Assembly (NCBI RefSeq): GCF_900107485.1
Contig: NZ_FNQE01000004.1
Coordinates: forward strand, 1-64,000
From: Proteiniborus ethanoligenes
Lineage (GTDB): Bacteria > Bacillota > Clostridia > Tissierellales > Proteiniboraceae
Reading direction: 5' to 3'
DNA: 64,000 bases
This document shows, piece by piece, positions 54,418-63,739 of the stretch (position 1 is its first letter; every line of letters begins with the position of its first letter). The translations under genes were made by a program, and so were the position numbers. The notes below the pieces were generated by a model. That model saw nothing but the letters and a program-made list of their open reading frames with translations. It was not told where the DNA came from and did no database searches.

Positions 54418-55755
54418 TCAGTTCACACCACGGGGTTTTTCATAAGCAGTATTTCTCCCACTACCAACCCTAATAATAATACCCTTATCAATTAATCCTC
54501 CTAACACTTGAACTGCCTGAGTCTTCTTTAGTGAGAGAATTTCTTCTGCTTCTTTTCTAGATATTCGTCCGGTGGAATTAAGGTGTTTAACAATTTTTAG
54601 TTCATTTTCGTTCATATCGTTCGCGTTAACGTTCGTATCGTTCAATTTAACAGTAGTGTTTTTTTGTGATGAAATCTTAGGTAATATTACCTTGATTGAA
54701 TTTTGTGCAATCAAAAATTCAGGATTCACATTTTTATCTTTATAATATCCTTTTATTCTTCTTATTCCAGTTGCTAATCGTTCTATTATCCCTAGTCTAA
54801 GAAAAATATCTGCTATTATTCTATTTCTTGGAACTGATACTCTACCATCAAGATATTCTTCCTCAGTTATACCTATAGGTAACCCTCCAGGAGAAATTAT
54901 CTCTATTCTATCATCAAATATTTCTACTCTAATATCAGCATCTACCATATATTCACGATGAACAATTGCATTTGCAATAGATTCCCTAAAGGCTACTAAA
55001 GGTACTTCTTCTATGGTTTCTCTATATGCACCTTTTATTACTTCCTTCTTATTTATATGTTTTTCATAAAACTCTATTGATTTATCAAACCCCTCTATTA
55101 GAGATATATTTCTTAATATATTTTTATCTATAATATTTAAAGTTGTATCTGAATCAAATCTAATAAGGGATATTCCAGAACTATGGATTGGATTTTCATC
55201 GGATAACAGTGCCGCAGCTATTGTATACTCTTCATTTTTCATTAGCCCTAGTGTTTTAAGTATATCTTTTGATAAATGGCCTATCCCCAACTGCTGTCTT
55301 ATTTTCTTATTTAGATATCCAAAGCTAAGTCCATTATCATTATAACTCAACCCATCATATCCAATATTTCTACCCTTAAGTATAAGGTTCTCGTATTCTA
55401 TTTTATCAGTTGTTACAGTTGATGTATTCATTCTCTTATATGCTTTATTATTGTATAAATATGGAGTATTTTCGCCTACAAATACCTGAAGCACTACTAT
55501 TATTTTATCATCAACCTTTTTTTCAAATATTTCATAATATGGTCTAGGTAAAATATTATCGTTTATGGAGTTTTCAAGCATCAATTTAATTGCCTTAGGA
55601 TTATCAACACCAGTAACATTTGAATCATCATCTATTCCAATAACTATATATCCATCCTGATAATTAGCCATTGCAGAAATTGTCTTAAGTATGGATTTTG
55701 AATATTCTTTTTTATACTCGATATTCTTTGTTTCACCATTAAATAGAAATTCCAC
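54418..55755 (-). CDS. AlbA_2/RecG-like ATP-binding transcriptional regulator
   Basis: A 445-residue protein. About 6-125 is an AlbA_2 (Schlafen-type divergent AAA) domain, with TKNIEYKKEYS and YIVIGIDDDSNVTGV. About 240-350 is a GHKL-like ATPase segment (REAIANAI-type REsIANAIVHREY, then DRIEIISPGGLP). The C-terminal 60 residues form a winged helix (LNSTGRISRKEAEEIL). An Asn-rich linker made by a DNA direct repeat joins the last two. Such proteins are putative regulators near mobile or defence loci. Start is GTG after GGAGGTG. Confidence 0.82.
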   Translation of the reverse strand: MEFLFNGETKNIEYKKEYSKSILKTISAMANYQDGYIVIGIDDDSNVTGVDNPKAIKLMLENSINDNILPRPYYEIFEKKVDDKIIVVLQVFVGENTPYLYNNKAYKRMNTSTVTTDKIEYENLILKGRNIGYDGLSYNDNGLSFGYLNKKIRQQLGIGHLSKDILKTLGLMKNEEYTIAAALLSDENPIHSSGISLIRFDSDTTLNIIDKNILRNISLIEGFDKSIEFYEKHINKKEVIKGAYRETIEEVPLVAFRESIANAIVHREYMVDADIRVEIFDDRIEIISPGGLPIGITEEEYLDGRVSVPRNRIIADIFLRLGIIERLATGIRRIKGYYKDKNVNPEFLIAQNSIKVILPKISSQKNTTVKLNDTNVNANDMNENELKIVKHLNSTGRISRKEAEEILSLKKTQAVQVLGGLIDKGIIIRVGSGRNTAYEKPRGVN

Positions 55756-55962
55756 AAAAACACCTCCATAAATAGAATCTATTCTATATTATTCGTTCGC
55801 TTTCATCGTACCATATATCAATTATACGTTCAACTATATCATTAATATCACATAATTTTCATTTTGTTATACAACAAAAAACTTCAGCAAACTTAAGATT
55901 TCTCTCTTGTCCTCTGAAGCTTTTCTAATTGATAATCATTATCTCAATAATTTAAAGAGTTT
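55756..55962. other. AT-rich spacer before the AlbA_2 gene
   Basis: The promoter of the minus-strand AlbA_2 gene should be here. With the fragment at 55963-56135 it forms a 456-base stretch without an intact gene. Confidence 0.35.
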
Positions 55963-56135
55963 TTAATCATCTATTTCTTTTTTTAATTGTACTACTTCCT
56001 CAATAGATAGCTCGGCAGCATCTACAACTTGTTCTACTGTTAATCCTAATCTTAACATGTTTTCGCTGTTTTTCTTTTTCCTTCTAAAATACCTTTTCCC
56101 ATGCCTTCTTTAATTAGTTGTTCTGCTATAGTCAT
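55963..56135 (-). pseudogene. Rpn-family nuclease C-terminal fragment, copy B (frameshifted)
   Basis: It is almost identical to copy A over its whole 173 bases, including the position of the -1 frame change, the ribosome site and the upstream flank; only a few bases differ. The catalytic domain is absent. The shared defect means either the copies were duplicated after the lesion, or the two-frame layout is maintained. Confidence 0.65.
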
Positions 56136-56211
56136 GATCTCCTCGCTCCTTTCTAAAGAGATGTTTTTTAAATAACCAAACAGACACCATATTTATTCAT
56201 AGATTAATATA

Positions 56212-57333
56212 TTAAGTGTCTGTCCCTATAATAATATCCTCAACTTTTGTATATTTATTATGTATCATACAATTGTTATCAAATAGATTTTGCATTTTAT
56301 CAAGTATATTTTTTCTGTCAGATAAAGAAATGTTATTAATTTCTTGTGCATTTTTTAGGAAAAACAATTTTGTTGCATAAATATAATACATTGAACTAAA
56401 TTCTGTTTCTTTTTCATACCATTTGTATATTGCCTTACTAAATTCAGTAGCTATAGCATCTAAATCTCCGAAAAATAATTCTTTATCTTCATATCTCTTA
56501 CAAAGACAATTTAATATTATATCACCATATGAATTTATAATAATACTTGAAACAAACTCTTTACTCTTTAATAAAGCTGAAAGATAATCATTCCATCTTT
56601 GATAAATTACTTCTTTAATATCCATAATAAATGAATCATATTTATCTTTTCCAATATTTTGTAGCAAAGTATTCACGTAATTATAATAGTTGTTATCCTG
56701 TTTATCTATGGTAATAGACTTAGCAAATATCTTTCGATCAATAGCCGACATATTGCTTAATGCCACTCCCATAACATGATGAAACTCTTCTTTATGTTCA
56801 AATTCCTTAATAAAATATTGATATAAATCCGTATCTAATGATGCTAGTTTAATAATGCCGTTTCCTATAGCCGCTTTATACTTAAAATAGTTATCTGCCC
56901 CTTGTAATTTGATATCATTTAATAGTTGTCTAATTAATTCAAAAGCAACAAAGGCATTAGTTAAATAAGGTGATTGTAATAGCAATAGCTTATGCTCTCC
57001 TTGTATGCAATGGCAATTATATACAATATCTATTAATTTACTTTTATCATTAAGAATCTCAATAACCATATCCTTATTTCTACTAATAGCTATGTCGTAC
57101 ATTTTTTTAAGCTTAGCTGTTTCACTCGAATAAAATCCACACCCCATTTCAACACTTCTAACAAAACGATAAATCTTTTTATAATTATTTTCTTCTGTGC
57201 CTTCGGTTAAAAGATTGTGTAGTCCTTTATCACTTCTAGAAGCGTTTGAGGGTATACTAATATCAATATTTATTTTCTTTAATACCTGTAAAACTTCATT
57301 TATATCATCACTGACTTTTATTTGCTCTTCCAT
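56212..57333 (-). CDS. Unrecognised helical protein, partner of the PLD-like protein
   Basis: A 373-residue soluble, mostly alpha-helical protein that I do not recognise. It has no signal peptide, membrane span or obvious catalytic motif; acidic and hydrophobic heptad-like runs suggest a HEAT-like or all-alpha fold. Three cysteines fall in VEMGCGFYSS and YNCHCIQGEHK. The ATG at 57333 follows GAGAGGTGCATTTT inside the upstream gene, with a 16-base overlap, so translation is probably coupled to the 57318-58931 gene and the two products likely work together. Function is unknown. Confidence 0.65.
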   Translation of the reverse strand: MEEQIKVSDDINEVLQVLKKINIDISIPSNASRSDKGLHNLLTEGTEENNYKKIYRFVRSVEMGCGFYSSETAKLKKMYDIAISRNKDMVIEILNDKSKLIDIVYNCHCIQGEHKLLLLQSPYLTNAFVAFELIRQLLNDIKLQGADNYFKYKAAIGNGIIKLASLDTDLYQYFIKEFEHKEEFHHVMGVALSNMSAIDRKIFAKSITIDKQDNNYYNYVNTLLQNIGKDKYDSFIMDIKEVIYQRWNDYLSALLKSKEFVSSIIINSYGDIILNCLCKRYEDKELFFGDLDAIATEFSKAIYKWYEKETEFSSMYYIYATKLFFLKNAQEINNISLSDRKNILDKMQNLFDNNCMIHNKYTKVEDIIIGTDT

Positions 57334-58931
57334 AAAATGCACCTCTCATCATTAAGCTCATTCCATAGCTCATTAAAAGCATCAACTATGTATTGTGGAT
57401 GGCTTACTTCTTGTATTATGTGATGATTTTTTCCTAAACTATTTATTGATGTCCCCAATGACCAAACCCTTGCAGTTCCGTTTCTCATAACAAATAATAA
57501 AAATCTATCATGAAACTTCCAACCAAATTCCTCGTGTTGGCATCTTACTTCAAGATTTATTCCGTAATTATTGCTATTATTGTTAAGTATATTTCTTTGC
57601 TCACTTATCCAAGTCGCTGCATCACTATGCTTTTCTCCATTTATTTTTCTAGTTTCACTACTTGAAGAAGTAATAGCTCTCATCTGTATACCCATCTGAT
57701 TGCTGTAATATAAAGTATTTAAAATATCATTGGCAGACAAATAAGGATCCCATAGCATAATTTGTTTTTCTGAATTCATTATAATTAGTTTTCTAACATC
57801 CTCTAAGGCTTTATTTTTTTCAGAATTCTGTGAAGTACCGTATTGCATGAATTTCATACGGTGCTCTAATTCCTCTAGTCTTTCTTTGTATTGCCTCTCC
57901 TTCACAAATTCTTTCCAGTACTTTTTATGCTCTGACATATTACGCCGTGGAATTTCCATAAACTCTACAGGTTCTACATCCACTTCAGCCTTCCCATTTG
58001 AAGTTATAATTGTTCTATACTCTGGAAACTCACTTCCTATATGAAATCTAGTATATATATGCTTAATAAAACTATAATTCGCCTCATAAACAACTAAATC
58101 TGTTTTCTTATCATAAACCATAGTTTTAATTAGATTACCTGTATCCCCAATTTCCAATCTAATTTTTTTGCTGTTTTTATTATCATGATATCTAATACCA
58201 GTTATACAATTATCAAATTCATTTGTAACAAGTATTCCATATCTATCTTCACTATCAATGCGTTTATCAGTATAAAGAGTAATATCAAGACTTGTCTCAT
58301 CCTTACCAGAAGATGATTTTAAAGAAAGTAATGTTGAAGGAAACTGAAAAATAATATTTCCAATCCTATCCTGTAAGACATGAAGATTTATGGGGACAAA
58401 TTTCATTACTAGATTAGATATTTGCTCACGCTGTCGTTTTGATAAAATTGATATAAAGCTTTTATACGTATCAAAAAATTCATAAATATAGCTACCGTTA
58501 ATAAAATTATTCTTTAAGGCTTTGTTTAAACGTACTTCTACCGTTCCATCCTGTGGTACAAATTGTTTGTTGATTAGATCTAAGTTCCCTATTTGTAAGT
58601 CCCCACCGATATTATATAACACCTGAGAATTTTTGATTTGCCTAAAGCTATCAAGGGCCTGTTCCATTGTTAAATCATATCTACAAATACCCATTTTAAA
58701 TTCAGAGGAAATTGTAATCAGCTTCTCCGTTAAGTACTCAACTTCTTCTGTTTCTTTTTCTCTTTCCTCAAATACCATTATAGTAAAATAATTATGTGCC
58801 TGTTTAGTTACATTGTTAAATAAGAATATAGTCGTAGCCTCGCAGGATCTATAAAATCCTAAATTCCCTGGTTTCGTTAGTAAATCATAGTCTAAATCAA
58901 TTACATTTCGTAGATTATCAAATTGATCCAT
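57318..58931 (-). CDS. Large protein with C-terminal PLD-like motif
   Basis: A 537-residue cytoplasmic protein. The first 350 residues match no family I am sure of (possibly the VPA1262 type). The last 170 resemble a phospholipase D-like nuclease half: LWDPYLSANDILNTLYYS (about 395-412), then KFHDRFLLF (about 470-478), where HxK is replaced by HDR, then GTSINSLGKNHH. PLD-like domains of this sort occur in restriction and defence nucleases. GCAGGTGATATT precedes the ATG. It heads a two-gene unit with the unknown protein downstream, in an accessory region with Rpn fragments. Confidence 0.65.
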   Translation of the reverse strand: MDQFDNLRNVIDLDYDLLTKPGNLGFYRSCEATTIFLFNNVTKQAHNYFTIMVFEEREKETEEVEYLTEKLITISSEFKMGICRYDLTMEQALDSFRQIKNSQVLYNIGGDLQIGNLDLINKQFVPQDGTVEVRLNKALKNNFINGSYIYEFFDTYKSFISILSKRQREQISNLVMKFVPINLHVLQDRIGNIIFQFPSTLLSLKSSSGKDETSLDITLYTDKRIDSEDRYGILVTNEFDNCITGIRYHDNKNSKKIRLEIGDTGNLIKTMVYDKKTDLVVYEANYSFIKHIYTRFHIGSEFPEYRTIITSNGKAEVDVEPVEFMEIPRRNMSEHKKYWKEFVKERQYKERLEELEHRMKFMQYGTSQNSEKNKALEDVRKLIIMNSEKQIMLWDPYLSANDILNTLYYSNQMGIQMRAITSSSSETRKINGEKHSDAATWISEQRNILNNNSNNYGINLEVRCQHEEFGWKFHDRFLLFVMRNGTARVWSLGTSINSLGKNHHIIQEVSHPQYIVDAFNELWNELNDERCILWKSK

Positions 58932-58978
58932 AATATCACCTGCCCTTCATTTCACCTTGCCACATTACCATACAATAA

Positions 58979-59012
58979 AAGCTCCCTATATCAAAATCTA
59001 TATTAGGAGCCT
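58979..59012 (-). terminator. Terminator of the small multi-drug export gene
   Basis: GCTCC and GGAGC arms with an inner TATA pairing are followed by TTTTA on the minus strand. Confidence 0.6.
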
Positions 59013-59078
59013 TCTTCTCTGCTGTTTTTATTATTATTTCAGTAATCCTTATATCTAGCCTATTAAGCTCCGCCACAT

Positions 59079-59570
59079 TTACCCATTAATCACACTAACA
59101 ACACCATTGCTCAAAGCCATGATCAAAACCCCAGCTATTAGATTTCCTACAAATATAGCAGGAAATGCCCATTTAAATCTCATATCAAGGAGAGCTGCTA
59201 TAAGACTACCACTCCATACGCCTGTCCCAGGCAAAGGGATGGCTACAAACACAAGGAGTCCCCATGCTCCATATTTTTGTATTTTACCACTCTTAGCCAT
59301 TGATCTATTGGTGAGCCTATTTACAATTTTCTCAAAGGTCTTGGTCTTCTTCAAATAATTAAATATAGGTCTAATAGTAAATAGTATAAAAGGTACAGGA
59401 ATCATACTTCCTATAAAGCTAAGAACAGTAGCATGAATAGGAGATAGCCCTAGTGATATACCTACTGGAATAGCTCCCCTTAGTTCTATAATAGGTAATG
59501 CCGCTGTTAGCATTACTGTAAATTCTATGGATAAGAAATTAAATATTTGACTTATGTATGAAGACATCAT
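59079..59570 (-). CDS. Small multi-drug export family membrane protein, second copy
   Basis: A 163-residue integral membrane protein of the same family as 3035-3505: LPIIELRGAIPVGISLGLSP, a basic loop (NRLTNRSMAKSGK) and VAIPLPGTGVWSG are visible with four or five spans. The reaction is unproven. GGGGGAATATGATG before the first Met is a modest ribosome site, and MM leaves the exact start uncertain by one codon. Its 3' end and upstream flank occur again, fused, at 54251-54417. Confidence 0.85.
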   Translation of the reverse strand: MMSSYISQIFNFLSIEFTVMLTAALPIIELRGAIPVGISLGLSPIHATVLSFIGSMIPVPFILFTIRPIFNYLKKTKTFEKIVNRLTNRSMAKSGKIQKYGAWGLLVFVAIPLPGTGVWSGSLIAALLDMRFKWAFPAIFVGNLIAGVLIMALSNGVVSVING

Positions 59571-59643
59571 ATTCCCCCTTATGCACCTAAAATTAGTTAT
59601 AGTTTTATTTTACCATACTATTTACCACTTAAGTTCTTATATT

Positions 59644-59688
59644 TTATTGAAGATTTTCATAAAGCCACTCTATAATTTCCTCCATCAT
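59644..59688 (-). pseudogene. C-terminal fragment of the alpha/beta hydrolase gene
   Basis: The minus strand encodes MMEEIIEWLYENLQ and a stop, identical to the end of the gene at 62788-63561. The sequence on both sides matches DNA flanking that gene, showing an internal deletion. Confidence 0.75.
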
Positions 59689-59749
59689 TAATTCTTCTCT
59701 TATTCTATGACTTATTTTAAATAAGGTAAAATTAGAAAATAATATAAAA

Positions 59750-59784
59750 ACCACCTTTCGGTTTTGTTTTACTAAAAGGCGGTA
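59750..59784 (-). terminator. ACCACCTT-family hairpin
   Basis: CCACCTTT and AAAGGCGG arms (one G-T) sit 44 bases before the Nudix-like gene end, reading as a terminator on the minus strand. Confidence 0.65.
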
Positions 59785-59827
59785 TAGATCTTAGTAATTT
59801 GAAAAGTCAAATGCCTTGCACCATATT

Positions 59828-61765
59828 TTAAATATCATTATCTTCAGTTAGACTTAAAAAATGTAATATATACATAATACTAAAAATTGCATGAAATTTA
59901 CCATTGCCTGCTTTTTTTGAAAGTTTTTTTAATACCTTTTCCATTTTGAACTTATTATCTAAAAAACAACTTGGCAAATAATAACATTTTAAGATCATCT
60001 GTTTCCTAATTTTTCTATCCTTGTACCATGTAAAAACAGATATAATCAAATAAACTAGCAACAATAAAATATCAAAATAATTACTAATATCAACACTTGA
60101 ATAATTTTGCTTGCCGATTAAAATTGATATTAAAATAAGTAATAAGAATATTTTAGATTTATTTTCACTTATCCAATAGTATAAACTTAGGCCCATTGAT
60201 TTTAAAAAATCTATTTTGCTTTTAAATACTCTAGTTTTAATTCCTACAATTGACTCGTTTTCAAAGCTTTCTGTTGCTGTTCTATGTGTTTTTATAACTT
60301 CTTTAAATGTTTGTGAAATTGAATTTGATGTCAACACATTAAAGTGCATACGCCTTGATTTAATTTCTTTTGATTTTTGAATACTATTATCATCATTTTC
60401 ATCTATAAAATTATTGATACTTAAATAAGATACGCCATAATAATTCCAACCTATACCATAGGAAACAACTCCAAGTTCCGCTATACACTCTCTTTCTATT
60501 TCTTTAGTCAAATCAACTCTATATTTTGAAAAATAATCCATAGTGGGCATATCTTCAAATACAGATTTTCGATAAAAATTCACATTTTCATCCCTAAACT
60601 CAGTCTGTCCATTGGAAGAACAATAATATTCTCCTGCGTCTATGTTCAAAGCTCCACGTTTCCCAGCAATTAAATATCCATCTTCAGTTATGAGATTTGA
60701 AGAAACTGCAATTGTGTGCGTGTTTAAAGAATATTTCAGATATTTATTTAAATTTAAAATCATCTTTTCTTCATAATCTCTCTGTTTTCTTTCTTGTTTT
60801 GGTTGATTGCTATAAAGATACTTGTTTTGTAAAATATCCTCATAGTTATCTAGTTTTGCCAACCTCTCTCCATGTTCCCCTTCAAAAAAAGGATGCTTTA
60901 GAATTTGTGAATTGTCCATTGTATCTACAGTTGCATATGTTGTTCTTATAACATTAAAAACTAAGTATTTTATTTTTTGAGATAATGAAGGATTTATTTC
61001 ATAATCAATCTTTTTCACGCATGGCATAACACCTGAATAATATACATCACTAGTTAATAATGTAAAAAAAGATTCCCATTCCCCTTCAAAGTTCAGCAAT
61101 AAATACAAAAAATTATCATGTATTTCTTTCTTACCTTTCTTAAGAATTAACTTTCCTTCTTGTTGATCTAAATAATATTCTAAACATAATTTCCCGATCA
61201 TATCTTTAGGCCAAATACCTAATAATTTTACTTCCTTAGTTTTATCACAATAATCAAAAAATATCTTACTGCCTTTGAAAAAACTATTTATATAGCTTTT
61301 AAATTCATCATATATATTTTTTTCGTCAATGTAAATACGATATCCGAAATGAGAAGCCATTTGAAGAACTGCCTTTCCTAATAAACTTATCTCTAAATTT
61401 TCTTTTAATTTTTCATCTTCAATTATTTCTATTAGAAAATTCTCTTCTACTTCAGACTCCGAAAAAATTAAATTCATTAACTTAATATCTTGATTTTGGA
61501 TCTCATCAATTGCTTCCCAAAAACTTTTAACATCATTAGATGTTAATTTATCCAAAAACAAACGCAGCTGCTCTTCATCAAATCTAGGATGAAGACCATG
61601 ATACATATCATCAGTACTTTTATCTGGATTTATAGTAATGGAAAGTTTACTACTCTTTTCAGAGGCAATAAACATTTTTAGATTATTAACCTTGTGGCCT
61701 TCTATAAATTTTTGCATGTCTTCATTGAGTTCATACAAAGAATATTTACAAAATAAATCTTGCAA
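59828..61765 (-). CDS. Membrane protein with degenerate Nudix-like motif
   Basis: A 645-residue protein. Residues 1-340 match nothing I know. About 345-470 resembles a Nudix domain: AVSSNLITEDGYLIAGKRG as the first strand pair, GEYYCSSNGQTEF, then a Nudix-helix-like EIERECIAELGV, with a long insertion between. The Glu spacing is not canonical, so activity is uncertain. The C-terminal 130 residues contain two or three membrane spans (FLLLILISILIG and YFDILLLLVYLIISVFTWY). Nudix plus membrane-span proteins are known as effectors in some CBASS defence systems, but no CD-NTase is here. TTG at 61765 after AGGAG is preferred to GTG at 61774. Confidence 0.55.
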   Translation of the reverse strand: MQDLFCKYSLYELNEDMQKFIEGHKVNNLKMFIASEKSSKLSITINPDKSTDDMYHGLHPRFDEEQLRLFLDKLTSNDVKSFWEAIDEIQNQDIKLMNLIFSESEVEENFLIEIIEDEKLKENLEISLLGKAVLQMASHFGYRIYIDEKNIYDEFKSYINSFFKGSKIFFDYCDKTKEVKLLGIWPKDMIGKLCLEYYLDQQEGKLILKKGKKEIHDNFLYLLLNFEGEWESFFTLLTSDVYYSGVMPCVKKIDYEINPSLSQKIKYLVFNVIRTTYATVDTMDNSQILKHPFFEGEHGERLAKLDNYEDILQNKYLYSNQPKQERKQRDYEEKMILNLNKYLKYSLNTHTIAVSSNLITEDGYLIAGKRGALNIDAGEYYCSSNGQTEFRDENVNFYRKSVFEDMPTMDYFSKYRVDLTKEIERECIAELGVVSYGIGWNYYGVSYLSINNFIDENDDNSIQKSKEIKSRRMHFNVLTSNSISQTFKEVIKTHRTATESFENESIVGIKTRVFKSKIDFLKSMGLSLYYWISENKSKIFLLLILISILIGKQNYSSVDISNYFDILLLLVYLIISVFTWYKDRKIRKQMILKCYYLPSCFLDNKFKMEKVLKKLSKKAGNGKFHAIFSIMYILHFLSLTEDNDI

Positions 61766-61847
61766 ATCAAACACTCCTAAAAATTAATTGATTTGAAAAG
61801 CAAATATAAAATATAACCAATAACAACTACATTTCTAAATTAACCGA

Positions 61848-62711
61848 TTATCTTACACCTAGGTAATAAGCTATGTTTGCATTTTCTGATTTGATTCCCT
61901 TTATTTTAGAATACTTTGAACTCATTATAACAGTAACTCCAGGACCATGACCTGATTTAATACAATCGCTGTGAACAACTACTCCTATAGATACAGATCC
62001 TTTTAAATATTGACGTCCATTAGTATTGTCACAATCTCTAAGTAGCACCAAGTCTCCAAATCTAAGCTTATCTATTCCAAACTCTTTGTTTGCATCTTCA
62101 TCACCTGTCATTATATCATAATCTCCTGAAAAAGCCGTCATACTACCTATGCCTGAGCCCATTAAGTAGGCAGGTATTTCTGTAGTCACAGGAACTTTTA
62201 ATACTCCATCTTCCTTTTGTGTAATCCCTAATTTATCAAATAGAGTAGGATCTATATTCATGCATTTAACATCATCATAGCCTTCTATTTTTAGACCTTG
62301 ACCATAAGCCTTAACTAAAATAGAATCACCTATAGTCATTTTCTCTGTATCTTCTTCATTAAAATGTATTAATACATGATCTATTCCACCATGCATGCCA
62401 GTTACATATCCTTTTGCACCTTTAGCTTCGCCTGAAACAACCTTAGCTTCATTACCTATACATGATAAAAGCATAAGTGCATTGTTTTCATTAGTATTGT
62501 CGCTTTTAATGCTAACTCCTGGCTCTATATGATCTCCTACCCACTCCATACAAGTATCTCCTATTTTAACATTGTATGTGATGCCACCAGTAGCTGGTAA
62601 CACTTCAGCTATTCCATCTCTATTTACTCGATAGGGATTAGAAACTATAGGACTGTGAATCTTACCTTGAACAGATTGCATTACTAATTTTTGTTTATTT
62701 GTTTTAAGCAT
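61848..62711 (-). CDS. DUF4438 domain-containing protein
   Basis: A 287-residue cytoplasmic protein that looks like DUF4438 over its entire length: PIVSNPYRVNRDGIAEVLPATG (N-terminal), GMHGGIDHVLIHF, PAYLMGSGIGSM, DLVLLRDCDNTNGR and the C-terminal GHGPGVTVIMSS. Its function is unknown, although related structures suggest a beta-barrel with metal-binding His/Cys. The ATG at 62711 follows CAGAGGAGGAAATA; an upstream in-frame GTG lacks one. Monocistronic or co-transcribed with the hydrolase gene 76 bases upstream. Confidence 0.82.
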   Translation of the reverse strand: MLKTNKQKLVMQSVQGKIHSPIVSNPYRVNRDGIAEVLPATGGITYNVKIGDTCMEWVGDHIEPGVSIKSDNTNENNALMLLSCIGNEAKVVSGEAKGAKGYVTGMHGGIDHVLIHFNEEDTEKMTIGDSILVKAYGQGLKIEGYDDVKCMNIDPTLFDKLGITQKEDGVLKVPVTTEIPAYLMGSGIGSMTAFSGDYDIMTGDEDANKEFGIDKLRFGDLVLLRDCDNTNGRQYLKGSVSIGVVVHSDCIKSGHGPGVTVIMSSKYSKIKGIKSENANIAYYLGVR

Positions 62712-62787
62712 CTTATTTCCTCCTCTGCACATAAAGTTAGTTCTAGTTTTAGTTTACCATACTATTTACTACTTACGTTCTTATATT

Positions 62788-63561
62788 TTATTGAAGATTT
62801 TCATAAAGCCACTCTATAATTTCCTCCATCATATTTGTAGTCACAAAATGATCTAATCTAGGATACTCAACTAATTTGATTTTGTTTTTGTCTAGGTACA
62901 GAGGTAGAATCTCTTTATAGAACATCCTTTGGCTTTCTATAGAAACTACGCTATCACTATCACCATGTAGCATAAGCATGGGTCTATCCTTAAGTAATTG
63001 TAAATTATTCATTGGATCAATTTTATTAATCTTATCCTCTATCTCCTTAAATTTTTCAACTTCACTTATTCCAAGAGTTCTTTTAAATACCTCATTAGAA
63101 TTTTGCCAACCACAAGAACCGTTTAATACTACTAAAGTCTTTATTTTGGGATTATGAGTAAATACTCCTGCAGCTGTAAATCCACCCATTGAGTGACCTA
63201 TCAAACCTATTCTATTAGGATCTGCATTATATTTTAGTATTAATTCATCAATTATAATCGGTGCTTCCTCTAAATTATTTAATATTGTATACCAAAAATA
63301 TTTACCATTTTTAATATCATAATAATCAATAGGATTTCTTTCACCGTGGTTAATAGCATCAGGTATAATAACCTGATAGCCTACAGCAGATAAAATAAAT
63401 CCTCTAATCCTTTGTAATTCTTTATTTGAACTCCAGCCGTGATAAAATATAATGGTAGGAAGTAAGCCCTTTGCTTCTTTAGGCTTAAAGAGAATAGCAG
63501 GAACATTCTCTATGAATATTTTTTCTTCAATTATATTATTAGATTGTAAGTAATTGTTCAT
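62788..63561 (-). CDS. Alpha/beta hydrolase (prolyl oligopeptidase/dienelactone type)
   Basis: A 257-residue cytoplasmic hydrolase. The oxyanion segment YHGWSS (about 38-43), nucleophile elbow GHSMGG (Ser about 121), the acid in LHGDSDSVVS and the catalytic His in RLDHFVT complete the triad. It is probably an esterase or peptidase on a small substrate. The ATG at 63561 follows AAAGGAGCT. Its 3' end is repeated as a fragment at 59644-59688, and flanking hairpins are shared, so this region was duplicated. Confidence 0.85.
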   Translation of the reverse strand: MNNYLQSNNIIEEKIFIENVPAILFKPKEAKGLLPTIIFYHGWSSNKELQRIRGFILSAVGYQVIIPDAINHGERNPIDYYDIKNGKYFWYTILNNLEEAPIIIDELILKYNADPNRIGLIGHSMGGFTAAGVFTHNPKIKTLVVLNGSCGWQNSNEVFKRTLGISEVEKFKEIEDKINKIDPMNNLQLLKDRPMLMLHGDSDSVVSIESQRMFYKEILPLYLDKNKIKLVEYPRLDHFVTTNMMEEIIEWLYENLQ

Positions 63562-63679
63562 TTTTATTAGCTCCTTTGATCTATTTATCAGCACATACAA
63601 ATAGTAGAATGTGCAACTGTTATTTATTATCTTATTTTATGACTTATTTTATATAAAATCAAATTGAAATAATATAAAA

Positions 63680-63714
63680 ACCACCTTTTGGTTCTGTTTT
63701 ACTAAAAGGTGGTA
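63680..63714 (-). terminator. ACCACCTT-family hairpin
   Basis: CCACCTTTT and AAAAGGTGG arms form a perfect stem with T-rich DNA following on the minus strand. It lies just past the Rpn tail remnant. Confidence 0.7.
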
Positions 63715-63739
63715 TGTTACTCAATAATTTAAAAAGTTT

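Noticed and set aside
59828-61765. Naming this gene a CBASS effector
   Set aside because: There is no CD-NTase or other CBASS gene in the window and the Nudix motif is degenerate.
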